From Pseudomaricurvus albidus (GTDB lineage Bacteria > Pseudomonadota > Gammaproteobacteria > Pseudomonadales > Cellvibrionaceae), in NCBI RefSeq assembly GCF_018863235.1, contig NZ_JAHKRS010000002.1:124001-188000 (forward strand): a stretch of DNA of 64,000 bases. Reading direction: 5' to 3'. Below, one piece after another: positions 26,715 through 35,471 of this stretch. Made by a program: the position numbers and the translations under genes. Position 1 is the first letter of the stretch. Each line of letters starts with the position of its first letter. The notes under the pieces were generated by a model. That model was not told the origin of the DNA and did no database searches. It saw only the letters and a list, made by a program, of their open reading frames with translations.

Positions 26715-27410
26715 ATGAAACACTTGCCGCTGTTGGGAGCAGGGTTCTTACTGCTAACCCTATCCATTCCACCACTCTTTGCCGGCAGCATGCTGCTTCC
26801 GGGTTTGGGCTCAACGTATAACGTCGAGGTTGACAGTTATAAAGAGCTCAAGTTTCAAAACGTCATTAAACAGCAGTATGACTTCAGTTGTGGTTCGGCG
26901 GCTGTCGCAACGCTATTGACCTACCACTATGACTACGAAGTCACTGAGCACAAGGTCTTTAATGAAATGTTCAAGAGGGCCGATCGCGAAAAGGTCAAAC
27001 GGGAAGGTTTTTCCATGTTGGATATGAAAAACTATCTCGAGTCGATTGACTTTCTTGCCGATGGTTACCGTCTGCCTCTGGAGAAACTGGATCAGGTTGT
27101 CAGGGTTCCTGCAATCACCATCATCAACACCAATGGATACAACCATTTTGTCGTCATTAAAGGTGTTCGTGAGGGACGTGTTCTGGTGGCCGATCCGGCA
27201 GTGGGAACCCGGGTGTTTGAGCAGGAAGAGTTTGAGCAGATCTGGAATGGTCTGGTTTTCCTGATTCGAAGCCATGCGGAACAAGGGCGGCTGGCGTACG
27301 ATACCGATAGTTCATGGGAAGCCTATTCCAAAGCAAATTATGCCAGCCTGTTAAACAACAAAAATTTGGCTCAGTTTACGTTGTCTTTACCCCGCGCTTC
27401 TGAGTATTAG
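26715..27410 (+). CDS. Periplasmic C39-type cysteine protease, FapD-like
   Basis: 231 residues with a signal peptide (ending PLFAG). The papain-like C39 core is complete: oxyanion Gln and catalytic Cys59 in QQYDFSCGSAAVATLL, His144 in GYNHFVVIKG, Asp160 in VADPAVG. In bacteriocin exporters this domain is fused to an ABC transporter and cuts double-Gly leaders; here it stands alone and exported, as FapD does in the Pseudomonas amyloid operon. The expected job is to trim or guard the secreted subunits made from 25060-26696 and 27484-28428. A GAGGG ribosome site precedes the ATG, 18 bases after the previous stop. Confidence 0.85.
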   Translation: MKHLPLLGAGFLLLTLSIPPLFAGSMLLPGLGSTYNVEVDSYKELKFQNVIKQQYDFSCGSAAVATLLTYHYDYEVTEHKVFNEMFKRADREKVKREGFSMLDMKNYLESIDFLADGYRLPLEKLDQVVRVPAITIINTNGYNHFVVIKGVREGRVLVADPAVGTRVFEQEEFEQIWNGLVFLIRSHAEQGRLAYDTDSSWEAYSKANYASLLNNKNLAQFTLSLPRASEY

Positions 27411-27483
27411 TGACACGTTTCTGAAAGCAGATGTGTGTTCACCAGAAGCCCCGGGTTCGCGTGTCTGAGCAGCAGGTACAGTC

Positions 27484-28428
27484 ATGGACAGAACCAAAGG
27501 GTTTGCAGGGAATGCGCTGACATTGGCACTGGCAGGGTTTTGCAGTTCGGCTTATTGCAGTCTGGATGCACTCACTGATCGTAATGTCATAGCGTTAAAT
27601 GAATCGCCGTTATCACTGGAAACGCTGGATCGGCAACGCGGCGGTTTTATCGATGCCAATGGTCTGAAAATACAAATCGGACTTGAAAAAGTGGTGTTGG
27701 TGGATGGCGTGGTGGCCGCACGGTCACGCCTGGTTATTCCGGATATGAATCTTCGGTCGAAGATGGAATCGAGTATGGCTGCGGCCAAAGGAAACATGGC
27801 AGACTCGAAAGCTGCCATGCAAGAAACTTTTTCAGATAATCGAAAAACGCTTGATCAGCAGATGGCGCAATCGTTTGATGCTGTTAATCAAGTGATTGGT
27901 CAAGCGGCAGAAACAGACACCTTGGGTGATAAAAGTTTGACTGCAAACGATGCGGTTGCTGTTAATGCATTTTCTGAAAGTCTGAAAAGTGTACAAAAAC
28001 AACTGCAAAAACTTCCTGGGGCACAGCGGTCTTCGAGTGGCGCTTCACTGGATGTCAAATCCAATGCCCAGGCGGGAGTGAACACCGAGACGGCAACGCT
28101 CAGTTTGGCGAATGCCAATCAGGTTTCCGTTCATCAACCAATGGTTGTCTCGACTCCCGCATCGTCTGAAACTCAGTTAACACAGCCAGCCGCTGAGTCG
28201 GTATCGCAGCTGCCGATACAATCGTCGTTGCAGCCGTCGATGTTGGTTGATCAGGCGCTCACCCGGGTGACAGAAGTCGGGAATACCACATTAATCCAGA
28301 ATTCGGCAAACAACCGCTTGATTCAAACTGTTCAGGTGCTGAATATTGAGCTATCCAATCTCTCCCAGCTTCGCGGCCAGCGAATTCAGGCCCGAATGCT
28401 GCCTCAGATGATTCAATACAGTCGTTGA
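27484..28428 (+). CDS. Exported protein of the repeat-protein operon
   Basis: 314 residues with a signal peptide (to about SSAYC). The first part of the mature chain has LSLETLDRQRGGFIDANGLK followed by IQIGLEKVVLVDG, a motif I associate with accessory genes of such C39-protease clusters. The middle (~100-240) is Ala/Ser/Gln-rich and helical or disordered, and the end (TLIQNSANNRLIQTVQVLNI) echoes the end of the small protein from 26331. No known enzyme domain. It may be a chaperone, a minor subunit or a FapE-like extracellular part. It ends 11 bases before the convergent barrel gene. Confidence 0.7.
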   Translation: MDRTKGFAGNALTLALAGFCSSAYCSLDALTDRNVIALNESPLSLETLDRQRGGFIDANGLKIQIGLEKVVLVDGVVAARSRLVIPDMNLRSKMESSMAAAKGNMADSKAAMQETFSDNRKTLDQQMAQSFDAVNQVIGQAAETDTLGDKSLTANDAVAVNAFSESLKSVQKQLQKLPGAQRSSSGASLDVKSNAQAGVNTETATLSLANANQVSVHQPMVVSTPASSETQLTQPAAESVSQLPIQSSLQPSMLVDQALTRVTEVGNTTLIQNSANNRLIQTVQVLNIELSNLSQLRGQRIQARMLPQMIQYSR

Positions 28429-28439
28429 CATTGTTGGGA

Positions 28440-29540
28440 CTAAAACTGGATTGGTGCACGTATTGAGATTTGCACATCAGGGCTCTGTTCTGTGACGCCT
28501 ACAGCGACGGAAACGTTCACGGCGTTGCCGCCGAACATTTGTTGGGATATGCCAAATAGCAAACTTCCTGAGTGATAGGTGTCAAACTCAGCATCTTCAA
28601 GGTCGGGGGCGAACTCGATTTCCGTTTTGTCTATGATGTTATGCTCGTAGCCAATGCTGAACGAGGTCTGCTCGTTGACGGAAAAGCCAATCCCAAAACT
28701 GAACCCAATGATATCGCCGGGATCAATTTCGCCACCGTACTCTATGCCCTTGTCGTCCTCCTGATTCCACATGTAACTGATGCTGCCGTAAAGCACTGCC
28801 GGGTCTGTTGGATAGAGAACGGTGAGTCCCGGCTGTACTCCCCAAAAGCCTGAACCGGTAGGTTGCTCGTCGAAAGCGACACCAATGATGGCGCCGTCAG
28901 GTGTGGTAATAGGGCGCTGATCCAAATCAAAAATACTGGTGCCGGTATCGCTTTTGATCCGCAAGTTGGCGATAAAAAACGGCATTCCGTTGAGACCGTC
29001 GTTGATTTGGTAGTTGATCGACATTTCAACATCGCCAAGTCCGTCGCCACTGGTATCGCTGATAATGTCGACAGGAGTACCATCAAACACCTGGCGTTCG
29101 CGAATGCTTTCGTCAATCTGTATGTATGGTACTTTCAGGCTGAGTTCCAGTCTTTGAGTGAGTCCGTACCGCGCTGTCAGTGAGTAGCCAAAAATATCCC
29201 GTTCGGCCTGGCTGATATTGATCAGGCCAACCAGCAGTGCCGGAAGCACCGTGACGCCTTCAATCGCGACAAGGGTTGAAGAACTGTGTGTATAGGTGAA
29301 CGCTGGCTCCAGAATAAAACTGCCTTTTGACGTAAGTACCCCACGATTTTCGATGGTACTGCTGACCACTTCGCTGACTTGCTGATTTCGCTCCCGGTTT
29401 TCAGGTGTCGTAGCAGTTGCCTCTGACTGGCTCCAGCCAGCTGAGCTGAACAGGGAAAAAATCATGATCGATAATGTGCGCGCGGTGTATTTTTGAATCG
29501 TTGGATTTTCAAGAGCTGAATAACGTGCAGGTGTCATCAT
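28440..29540 (-). CDS. Outer-membrane beta-barrel protein, candidate export channel
   Basis: 366 residues. After a signal peptide (ending near SAGWSQS) comes a short hydrophilic helix (TTPENRERNQQVSEVVSSTIENRG), then a barrel beginning KGSFILEPAFTYTHSSS and ending in APIQF with the C-terminal Phe typical of outer-membrane proteins. The family resembles the MetA-pathway/transporter barrels, and the helix-then-barrel plan recalls FapF, the amyloid exporter. An 18-base gap behind the sigma-54 activator suggests they share a transcript. A GGAG lies 4-7 bases before the paired ATG codons. Confidence 0.75.
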   Translation of the reverse strand: MMTPARYSALENPTIQKYTARTLSIMIFSLFSSAGWSQSEATATTPENRERNQQVSEVVSSTIENRGVLTSKGSFILEPAFTYTHSSSTLVAIEGVTVLPALLVGLINISQAERDIFGYSLTARYGLTQRLELSLKVPYIQIDESIRERQVFDGTPVDIISDTSGDGLGDVEMSINYQINDGLNGMPFFIANLRIKSDTGTSIFDLDQRPITTPDGAIIGVAFDEQPTGSGFWGVQPGLTVLYPTDPAVLYGSISYMWNQEDDKGIEYGGEIDPGDIIGFSFGIGFSVNEQTSFSIGYEHNIIDKTEIEFAPDLEDAEFDTYHSGSLLFGISQQMFGGNAVNVSVAVGVTEQSPDVQISIRAPIQF

Positions 29541-29558
29541 GTGTCTCCTTGACGATGA

Positions 29559-30935
29559 TCAAAAGCGGGACCTCAGGCTTTCTGTTGAACTGTTTTTGGG
29601 AGAAAGGTTATGGCGGGCAATAAGCTTGTAAAGAGTGGGTCTTGAAACCTGAAGCAGGCGTGATGCTTCAGAAATATTATTCTGGGTGTAGTCCAGAGAC
29701 GCTTTGATGATGTCGGCTTCCGCCAGCTCGCGGGCTTTGAACAGTGTCAACGTATGTTTATGGTTATCGTTGTTCTCAAGTCCAAGGTCTTCATCGCTCA
29801 GTTCACAGCCGGTGCTCATCATCACCGCTTTGAATATGCGATTTTTGAGCTCTCGTATATTTCCTGGCCAGTTGTGTCGGTGAATTGCCTTGAGTGCGCG
29901 AGGGGAGAAATGCAGGTTACGGTCTTGTCTGACCCGAAACTCGGCGAGAAAATGTTCGGCCAGTTCGACAGGATCCTGATCCCGCTCCCGCAGTGGAGGC
30001 ATATGTACATTGAGAACGTTGATGCGGTAGTAGAGGTCTTCGCGAAAACCTTGCTGTTGGATAGCTTCAACCAGATCTACATTGGTCGCCGCGACGATGC
30101 GAATATCAACAAGAATGTTTTTGCGTCCGCCAACCCGCTGTATGACGCCGTCCTGCAGAAAGCGTAAAAAGTTAACTTGCTGATTGAGGGGCAGTTCACC
30201 AATTTCATCCAGAAACAGTGTGCCGGTATGAGCTGATTCGACTTTGCCCACTCGCATTTCGGTGGCGTTGGTAAACGCTCCCTTTTCGTGGCCAAACAGC
30301 TCTGACTGGATAAGGTTGTGAGGTATGGCTCCGCAGTTTACTGCCACAAAGGGGCCGCGCCGTCGACTGGATTGTTGGTGCAGCTCTCTGGCAACCAGTT
30401 CTTTTCCTGTACCACTCTCTCCGGTTATGAGCACAGGTGCATCAGCGCAGGCCGCACGCTTGATCATACTCTTTACCGACTGAATACTGTCACTGGATCC
30501 GATCATGGTTGTCGTAGAGTAGGCGCCGGTTGTGTGGGACTTGTCCCGTCTGAGCCGGGCCATGCCCTGGGCATGGCCAATGGAATATCTCAGGCGTGCC
30601 TTGTCTGCTGGCAGAGTGTGATAATCAAACGCCAGGTTGGCAATCAGTTGGCGGGAAGGGGGATCATTGAGGCACTCTTTATCGACCAGCGCTACCCAGG
30701 GAATGTGAACATTGTGTCGGATAAATTCAGCAATATCTTCTGTTGTAGCAGACGCTGTGTTAGCTGCCAGTCTTACAATCCCCACGGATGCCTGATTGTT
30801 GGATAGGGTGACAGGTTCGGTGATGGGAGGTTTAACAGGTTGAATATTCCAACTGGGTAACAGTTGCTTGAAATTTTCTGCGTCTTGATTTGAAAGAGTA
30901 CCCAGATGCCAAATTTTTCTATTGTGCTTGTCCAT
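29559..30935 (-). CDS. Sigma-54-dependent activator, VpsR-like
   Basis: 458 residues from ATG 30935 (AAGGG 7 bases upstream; an upstream frame to 30998 lacks support). Residues 1-130 form a variant receiver-like domain lacking a clear acidic pocket, ending in YSIGHAQGMARLRR. The AAA+ core has Walker A GESGTGKE (172-179), the sigma-54 contact loop as GAFTNA (219-224) instead of GAFTGA, and Walker B TLFLDEIG. A Fis-type helix-turn-helix (NNISEASRLLQVSRPTLYKL) ends the chain. VpsR-type regulators control biofilm matrix genes, some with c-di-GMP. The likely target is the promoter at 24906-24921. Confidence 0.9.
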   Translation of the reverse strand: MDKHNRKIWHLGTLSNQDAENFKQLLPSWNIQPVKPPITEPVTLSNNQASVGIVRLAANTASATTEDIAEFIRHNVHIPWVALVDKECLNDPPSRQLIANLAFDYHTLPADKARLRYSIGHAQGMARLRRDKSHTTGAYSTTTMIGSSDSIQSVKSMIKRAACADAPVLITGESGTGKELVARELHQQSSRRRGPFVAVNCGAIPHNLIQSELFGHEKGAFTNATEMRVGKVESAHTGTLFLDEIGELPLNQQVNFLRFLQDGVIQRVGGRKNILVDIRIVAATNVDLVEAIQQQGFREDLYYRINVLNVHMPPLRERDQDPVELAEHFLAEFRVRQDRNLHFSPRALKAIHRHNWPGNIRELKNRIFKAVMMSTGCELSDEDLGLENNDNHKHTLTLFKARELAEADIIKASLDYTQNNISEASRLLQVSRPTLYKLIARHNLSPKNSSTESLRSRF

Positions 30936-30969
30936 AAAATATCCCTTTCTATTTTGGCGTACACAGGCA

Positions 30970-30988
30970 TTGCAGCATCCGGCTGCAA
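30970..30988. promoter_or_regulatory. Inverted repeat in the activator leader
   Basis: TTGCAGC-ATCCG-GCTGCAA: perfect 7-bp arms with a 5-base spacer, 35 bases upstream of the activator start. It may be an operator for self-control or an RNA hairpin. Confidence 0.4.
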
Positions 30989-31217
30989 CAAACCCCATGT
31001 TTTAATTTTTATATCAGTGTATCTTCCGGTTTCCGTGTTGTTCTCTGAGCTGTGTTGAAGGATAGACGCGGGTTATGAAAAGGGTAAATATGTTTTATCT
31101 ATTAAAAAAACTTTTGATAACTCACATAACAATGTTTCTACACTCAGTTTGAAACTGATAAAAGTCGAGTCTAATGCGTTGATCTTTTTTAAACGTGGGA
31201 ATTGTGTAGAACCGACA

Positions 31218-31247
31218 ATAAAAAAGGCCGCGAATGCGGCCTTTTTT
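31218..31247. terminator. Two-way terminator after pit
   Basis: GGCCGC (31226-31231), loop GAAT, GCGGCC (31236-31241), flanked by an A-run on the left and a T-run on the right, so it can work in both directions. It serves the minus-strand pit/DUF47 transcript. Confidence 0.85.
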
Positions 31248-31302
31248 GGTGACATGCCCAGCCAGAAAAAACACAAGGAGTTCTGGCTGCGGGTGTTTGG
31301 TA

Positions 31303-32571
31303 TTAACCAAACATGCCTTTGAAGAAAAAGAAAAACAGAATCGCCAGACCTGCGCCTGCAGGCAGAGTAATGATCCAGCTGGTAAAAATGGTGCCAATGA
31401 CGCGCATGTTAATTGCACCAATCCCGCGGGCGAGACCAACGCCCATGACAGCGCCTACCAGGGTGTGTGTGGTGGAAACCGGAAGTCCTGTGCCAGACGC
31501 GAGCACGACGGTGGCTGAAGCTCCCAGCTCGGCAGCAAACCCGCGGCTGGGTGTCAGTTCAGTGATCTTTTTGCCAATGGTTGCAATCACTTTCCAGCCG
31601 TAAGTAGCCAGACCCACCACAATACCGATCCCCCCAAGCAGCAGTATCCAGCTGGGCATCACGGTATTAGCAGCGACAGCACCACTGCTGACGACCCCGT
31701 AAACGGCTGCCAGTGGGCCAACCGCGTTGGCAACATCGTTGGAGCCGTGGGCGAAGGCCATGGAACAGGCGGTAAAAATCATCAGAATGGCAAAAACCCG
31801 TTCGACACTGGCAAAGCGGCTGTCTTCATTGCCTTCGTCTTTGATCTTGCGCAGCATCCACATGCCGATGGCCATAACCAGCAGACCCAACAGCGTTGCC
31901 GCTCCCAGACTCTGGGCAAAGGAAAACGATACGCCAGCATCTTTGAGTACATGTTTGAGACCCTTAAGCAGGGTGACCATGGCCATCAAAAAGCCCACGG
32001 CAAACATGTAAATGGGGATATAGCGCTTGGCGTTCTGGAAGGGGTTTTCGGTGTTGAGGATGAGGCGTTGCACACTGCGGAACAGGAAGAAGCTGATCGT
32101 GCCTGCCAGCAGTGGTGAAACGACCCAGCTGGCAACGATGTTGCTCACCTTGCCCCAGGCGACAGCATCGGGTGAGATACCCACTGCGGCAAACCCCACA
32201 ATGGCGCCCACAATGGTGTGGGTGGTTGAAACCGGCCAGCCCAGGATGCTGGCCAGCAACAGCCAGGTACCGGCTGCCAGCAGGGCTGACATCATGCCGA
32301 ACACCAGCAGTTCCGGGGTTTCTGCCATGCTGGCGGGATCAATAATCCCCTTGCGGATGGTGGAAGTCACTTCTCCGCCGGCCAGATAGGCCCCGAGAAA
32401 CTCGAACACCATGGCAATCAGAATCGCCTGTTTGATGGTTAGTGCGCGGGAGCCTACGGATGTTCCCATGGCATTGGCCACATCGTTGGCACCTACGCCC
32501 CAAGCCATAAAAACGCCAAAGATACAGGCGAGGATCAGTAAAGTCTGACCGTGTTCAGCAAGAATGGACAT
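31303..32571 (-). CDS. pit: Low-affinity inorganic phosphate transporter (Pit family)
   Basis: 422-residue inner-membrane protein with about 10-11 helices. The family duplication is visible: GANDVANAMGTSVGSRAL near the N-terminus and HGSNDVANAVGPLAAVY near the middle, plus two PVSTTHT motifs (GWPVSTTHTIVG and GLPVSTTHTLVG). It moves metal-phosphate with protons. It lies 55 bases behind the DUF47 gene on the same strand, a common pairing. Confidence 0.95.
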   Translation of the reverse strand: MSILAEHGQTLLILACIFGVFMAWGVGANDVANAMGTSVGSRALTIKQAILIAMVFEFLGAYLAGGEVTSTIRKGIIDPASMAETPELLVFGMMSALLAAGTWLLLASILGWPVSTTHTIVGAIVGFAAVGISPDAVAWGKVSNIVASWVVSPLLAGTISFFLFRSVQRLILNTENPFQNAKRYIPIYMFAVGFLMAMVTLLKGLKHVLKDAGVSFSFAQSLGAATLLGLLVMAIGMWMLRKIKDEGNEDSRFASVERVFAILMIFTACSMAFAHGSNDVANAVGPLAAVYGVVSSGAVAANTVMPSWILLLGGIGIVVGLATYGWKVIATIGKKITELTPSRGFAAELGASATVVLASGTGLPVSTTHTLVGAVMGVGLARGIGAINMRVIGTIFTSWIITLPAGAGLAILFFFFFKGMFG

Positions 32572-32626
32572 GAAGAAAAGTCCTCTGTTATTTAATCGTT
32601 AGATAGTGGCCCGCAGCCAGATGGCG

Positions 32627-33307
32627 TCAGCGGGCTAAGAGAAGTTGCAGTCGGGAACCGACTTTTTGAGCTCGGTCGGCAACATCGCCAACCCATTCGA
32701 TGACGCGATAAAGGAACATCACGTCAACAGGAGGAAGATCCTTCTCCACTTCAAACAAATTACTGCGCACGGAAATTTGCAGTTTATCCGTCAGGTGCTC
32801 CAGGCGATCCAGCTCTTCGATCAGCTTGGCAACCATGGAAATTTCGCGACCGCTGAAACCGGTTTCCAGCAGCTCGCTCAGCTCTTTAATGGCTTTCAGG
32901 GCCTGAGCTGAAGTGGCAACGGTGGTTTCGACAAATTCCTGCATGTCCGTTTCGATGGTTTTGGGAATGGACATCTCGCGTCCCAGCATAATGCCGGCGA
33001 TGTCTTTGGCGCGGTTGGCCAGGCGATCCTGAACGGAGAGCAATTCCAGCAGATCGGTTCGGGGAACCGGCAGGAACAGGCTTTTCGGCAGGTGCAGACG
33101 GATTTCTTTTTTCAGCTCATCGGCGCGGTTTTCCAGCTCGCCAATGCGTTGCTGGATGTTGGCGGCCTCTTCCCAGTTATCGGCTTTAACAGCGTCAAAG
33201 AAAGGGGACAGCTGCTCTACGGCCTGATGGGCCACCGCCATATGCTCCTGAATGGGCTTGATGGGGGATTTTCCAAAAAGGTTTCCGAGTGGGTTTGCAA
33301 TAGGCAT
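32627..33307 (-). CDS. DUF47 (PhoU-like) Pit accessory protein
   Basis: 226 residues from ATG 33307 (MPIANPLGNLFGKSPIKPIQ), with GGGAG 7 bases upstream; a longer frame to 33364 has no support. All-helical, related to PhoU and known as TIGR00153 proteins; the NRADELKKEIR and DRLANRAKDIAGIM stretches carry the E/DxxxD-type metal-binding pattern. It is regularly placed upstream of pit genes and is thought to control the transporter. Confidence 0.92.
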   Translation of the reverse strand: MPIANPLGNLFGKSPIKPIQEHMAVAHQAVEQLSPFFDAVKADNWEEAANIQQRIGELENRADELKKEIRLHLPKSLFLPVPRTDLLELLSVQDRLANRAKDIAGIMLGREMSIPKTIETDMQEFVETTVATSAQALKAIKELSELLETGFSGREISMVAKLIEELDRLEHLTDKLQISVRSNLFEVEKDLPPVDVMFLYRVIEWVGDVADRAQKVGSRLQLLLAR

Positions 33308-33624
33308 CGTAAGTCTCCCTTGGCTTGCTGCGCGGAGTATAAAGAGTGAGGCGGCAGAACTCATTAAAAAAATGAACTTTTCGTGGCAGTTTTATGACGT
33401 TTCTGTGCCGATGCGCGCGGATCTCTGCGAGGCAGTTGCTGTCACTGGGCCGTGTTTCTGGCTACAATCCGTGTAAAACCAGCAGCTTACGTGGATCTTG
33501 GCCGACAGAAGTTAGTCATTACTTAGAGTGGACCGAGCCTGAGGGCCGCTCAGTTTGTGGTTCAGTCGCGATAACGTACGGTGTAAGTCATAACGTCTAA
33601 TAACGTCTATAAGAAGGGTTTTAC
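33308..33624. other. Intergenic region between divergent DUF47 and ATPase genes
   Basis: 317 bases expected to hold two promoters. A direct repeat of ATAACGTCTA occurs twice at about 33590-33610 just before the ATPase ribosome site (AAGAAGG). I see no gene or terminator. Confidence 0.5.
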
Positions 33625-35400
33625 ATGAATGTTCCGGTGACCGTAGAGCGCACTGTCGATTTAAGGAATTTGCTGGACGATCTGGTCGCCGATGGTCGTA
33701 TCACTCAGCGCGATGCAAACTTCATCGCCGGACAGAGCCGCACCCGCGAGCAGGCCACCATGCACCCGCTCAGCTATATCGCCACCCAGCGGCTTGATGA
33801 CGGACTGAAGCCCGGTCGGGCACTGGATGAACAGGTGTTGTCCCAGTGGCTGGCTGAAAAGGCCTCGCTGGAACTGGTGCACATTGATCCTTTGAAAATC
33901 AACGCCGGGGATGTCACTGAAGTGATGTCCTACGCCTTTGCCAAACGCCACGGCATTCTCTGTGTCGAGATGAACCAGGATGAAATCGTGGTGGCCTGTA
34001 AGCAGCCCTATCTGATGGAGTGGATTCCGCAGCTGGAGCATGTGGCCCGGCGTCAGGTGAAGCGTGTTTTTGCCATGCCCTCGGACATCGAGCGTTACAT
34101 GGTGGAATTTTACACGCTGTCCAAGTCCATTTCCGGCGCTGCGGGCATGGCCGGTGCGTCCAGTGTCACCAACTTTGAGCAGCTGCTGGAGCTGGGGGCA
34201 CTGAAGGACCCCGAAGCCAATGACCAGCATATCGTCAATATTGTCGACTGGTTGTTGCAGTACGCTTTCGATCAGCGAGCCAGTGATATTCATATTGAGC
34301 CCCGTAGGGAAGTGGGGCGCATTCGTTTTCGCATCGACGGGGTACTGCACCAGGTCTACGAGTTGCCGTCTGCCATCACCACCGCGGTGACCAGTCGGTT
34401 GAAGATTCTGGGGCGCATGAACGTTGCCGAAAAGCGTAAACCGCAGGACGGCCGTATTAAAACCAAGCGCCCCAACGGCAGTGAAGTGGAGCTGCGTCTG
34501 TCCACTCTGCCCACGGCCTTTGGTGAAAAGATGGTGTTGCGGATCTTCGATCCCGATGTGCTGTTGCGCAGCTTTAATGAGCTGGGGCTGACCGGCGACG
34601 ACTACGCCCGTTGGAAATCGATGGTGAGCAAACCTCACGGTATCGTGCTGGTGACCGGTCCCACCGGTTCCGGTAAAACCACCACTTTGTATTCGTCCCT
34701 GAAGTCTCTGGCTTCCAGTGAAGTGAATGTCAGCACCATTGAAGACCCCATCGAGATGGTCGAGGAAAGCTTCAACCAGACTCAGGTACAGCACAATATC
34801 GATCTGGATTTCGCCGCCGGTGTCCGGACTTTAATGAGGCAGGATCCGGACATCATTATGGTGGGGGAGATTCGCGACCTTGAAACCGCCCAGATGGCCG
34901 TGCAGGCCGCTCTCACCGGTCACCTTGTGATTTCTACCCTGCATACCAATGATGCCGCTACCGGTGTCACCCGTCTGCTGGATCTGGGGGTGCCGTCGTA
35001 TCTGATCCGCTCCACGGTGATTGGCATTATGGCCCAGCGTTTGGTGCGCACCCTGTGTCCTCACTGCAAAGAGGCCGTGGAAGTGGATAAAAGTGCCTGG
35101 CAAGAACTGGTAAATCCCTGGAAGGTGGCGGTGCCTAAGGTCATGTACCAGCCGGTCGGCTGTCTGGAGTGCCGCAACACCGGATACTATGGTCGTCAGG
35201 GTGTGTATGAAATCATGCCGCTGAGCGATTCTCTGCAGCCGTTTTTGGAAGATCACTGCGACCTGCTGGCACTGCGCAAGCAGGCCATGCGCGAAGGCAT
35301 GCGCACCCTGCGTCTGTCCGGAGCACAAAAAGTGGCTCAGGGGCTGACCACCATTGAAGAGGTCATGCGTGTAGCACCACCCGCGGACGGTGGCCGTTAG
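33625..35400 (+). CDS. Orphan GspE/PilB-type secretion ATPase
   Basis: 591 residues. N-terminal GspE-II/MshEN-type domains (~1-190), then the hexameric ATPase: GPTGSGKTTT (Walker A), the Asp box ASDIHIEP, Walker B RQDPDIIMVGEIRD, His box TLHTNDA, and a four-Cys zinc site (CPHCKE and CLECRNTG). No other type II secretion or type IV pilus genes are adjacent, so its partner machine is elsewhere or unknown. Pit, DUF47 and such an ATPase also sit together in Pseudomonas, as far as I recall. Confidence 0.9.
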   Translation: MNVPVTVERTVDLRNLLDDLVADGRITQRDANFIAGQSRTREQATMHPLSYIATQRLDDGLKPGRALDEQVLSQWLAEKASLELVHIDPLKINAGDVTEVMSYAFAKRHGILCVEMNQDEIVVACKQPYLMEWIPQLEHVARRQVKRVFAMPSDIERYMVEFYTLSKSISGAAGMAGASSVTNFEQLLELGALKDPEANDQHIVNIVDWLLQYAFDQRASDIHIEPRREVGRIRFRIDGVLHQVYELPSAITTAVTSRLKILGRMNVAEKRKPQDGRIKTKRPNGSEVELRLSTLPTAFGEKMVLRIFDPDVLLRSFNELGLTGDDYARWKSMVSKPHGIVLVTGPTGSGKTTTLYSSLKSLASSEVNVSTIEDPIEMVEESFNQTQVQHNIDLDFAAGVRTLMRQDPDIIMVGEIRDLETAQMAVQAALTGHLVISTLHTNDAATGVTRLLDLGVPSYLIRSTVIGIMAQRLVRTLCPHCKEAVEVDKSAWQELVNPWKVAVPKVMYQPVGCLECRNTGYYGRQGVYEIMPLSDSLQPFLEDHCDLLALRKQAMREGMRTLRLSGAQKVAQGLTTIEEVMRVAPPADGGR

Positions 35401-35471
35401 GCCATTTTCCGCCGATCTCCTATCCTTTTATTTAACCTTTTTCTTTTTGTCTGTGTTTTAACGGAACATTT

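Larger units (their letters stand above)
30936..31302. other. Intergenic region upstream of the sigma-54 activator
   Basis: 367 bases. It holds the inverted repeat at 30970-30988 and the two-way terminator at 31218-31247; the stretch 31020-31200 is AT-rich and should carry the promoter of the activator gene. No small gene is convincing. Confidence 0.5.

Noticed and set aside
33661-34794. Minus-strand open frame of 377 codons
   Set aside because: Antisense shadow of the GspE-type ATPase gene.
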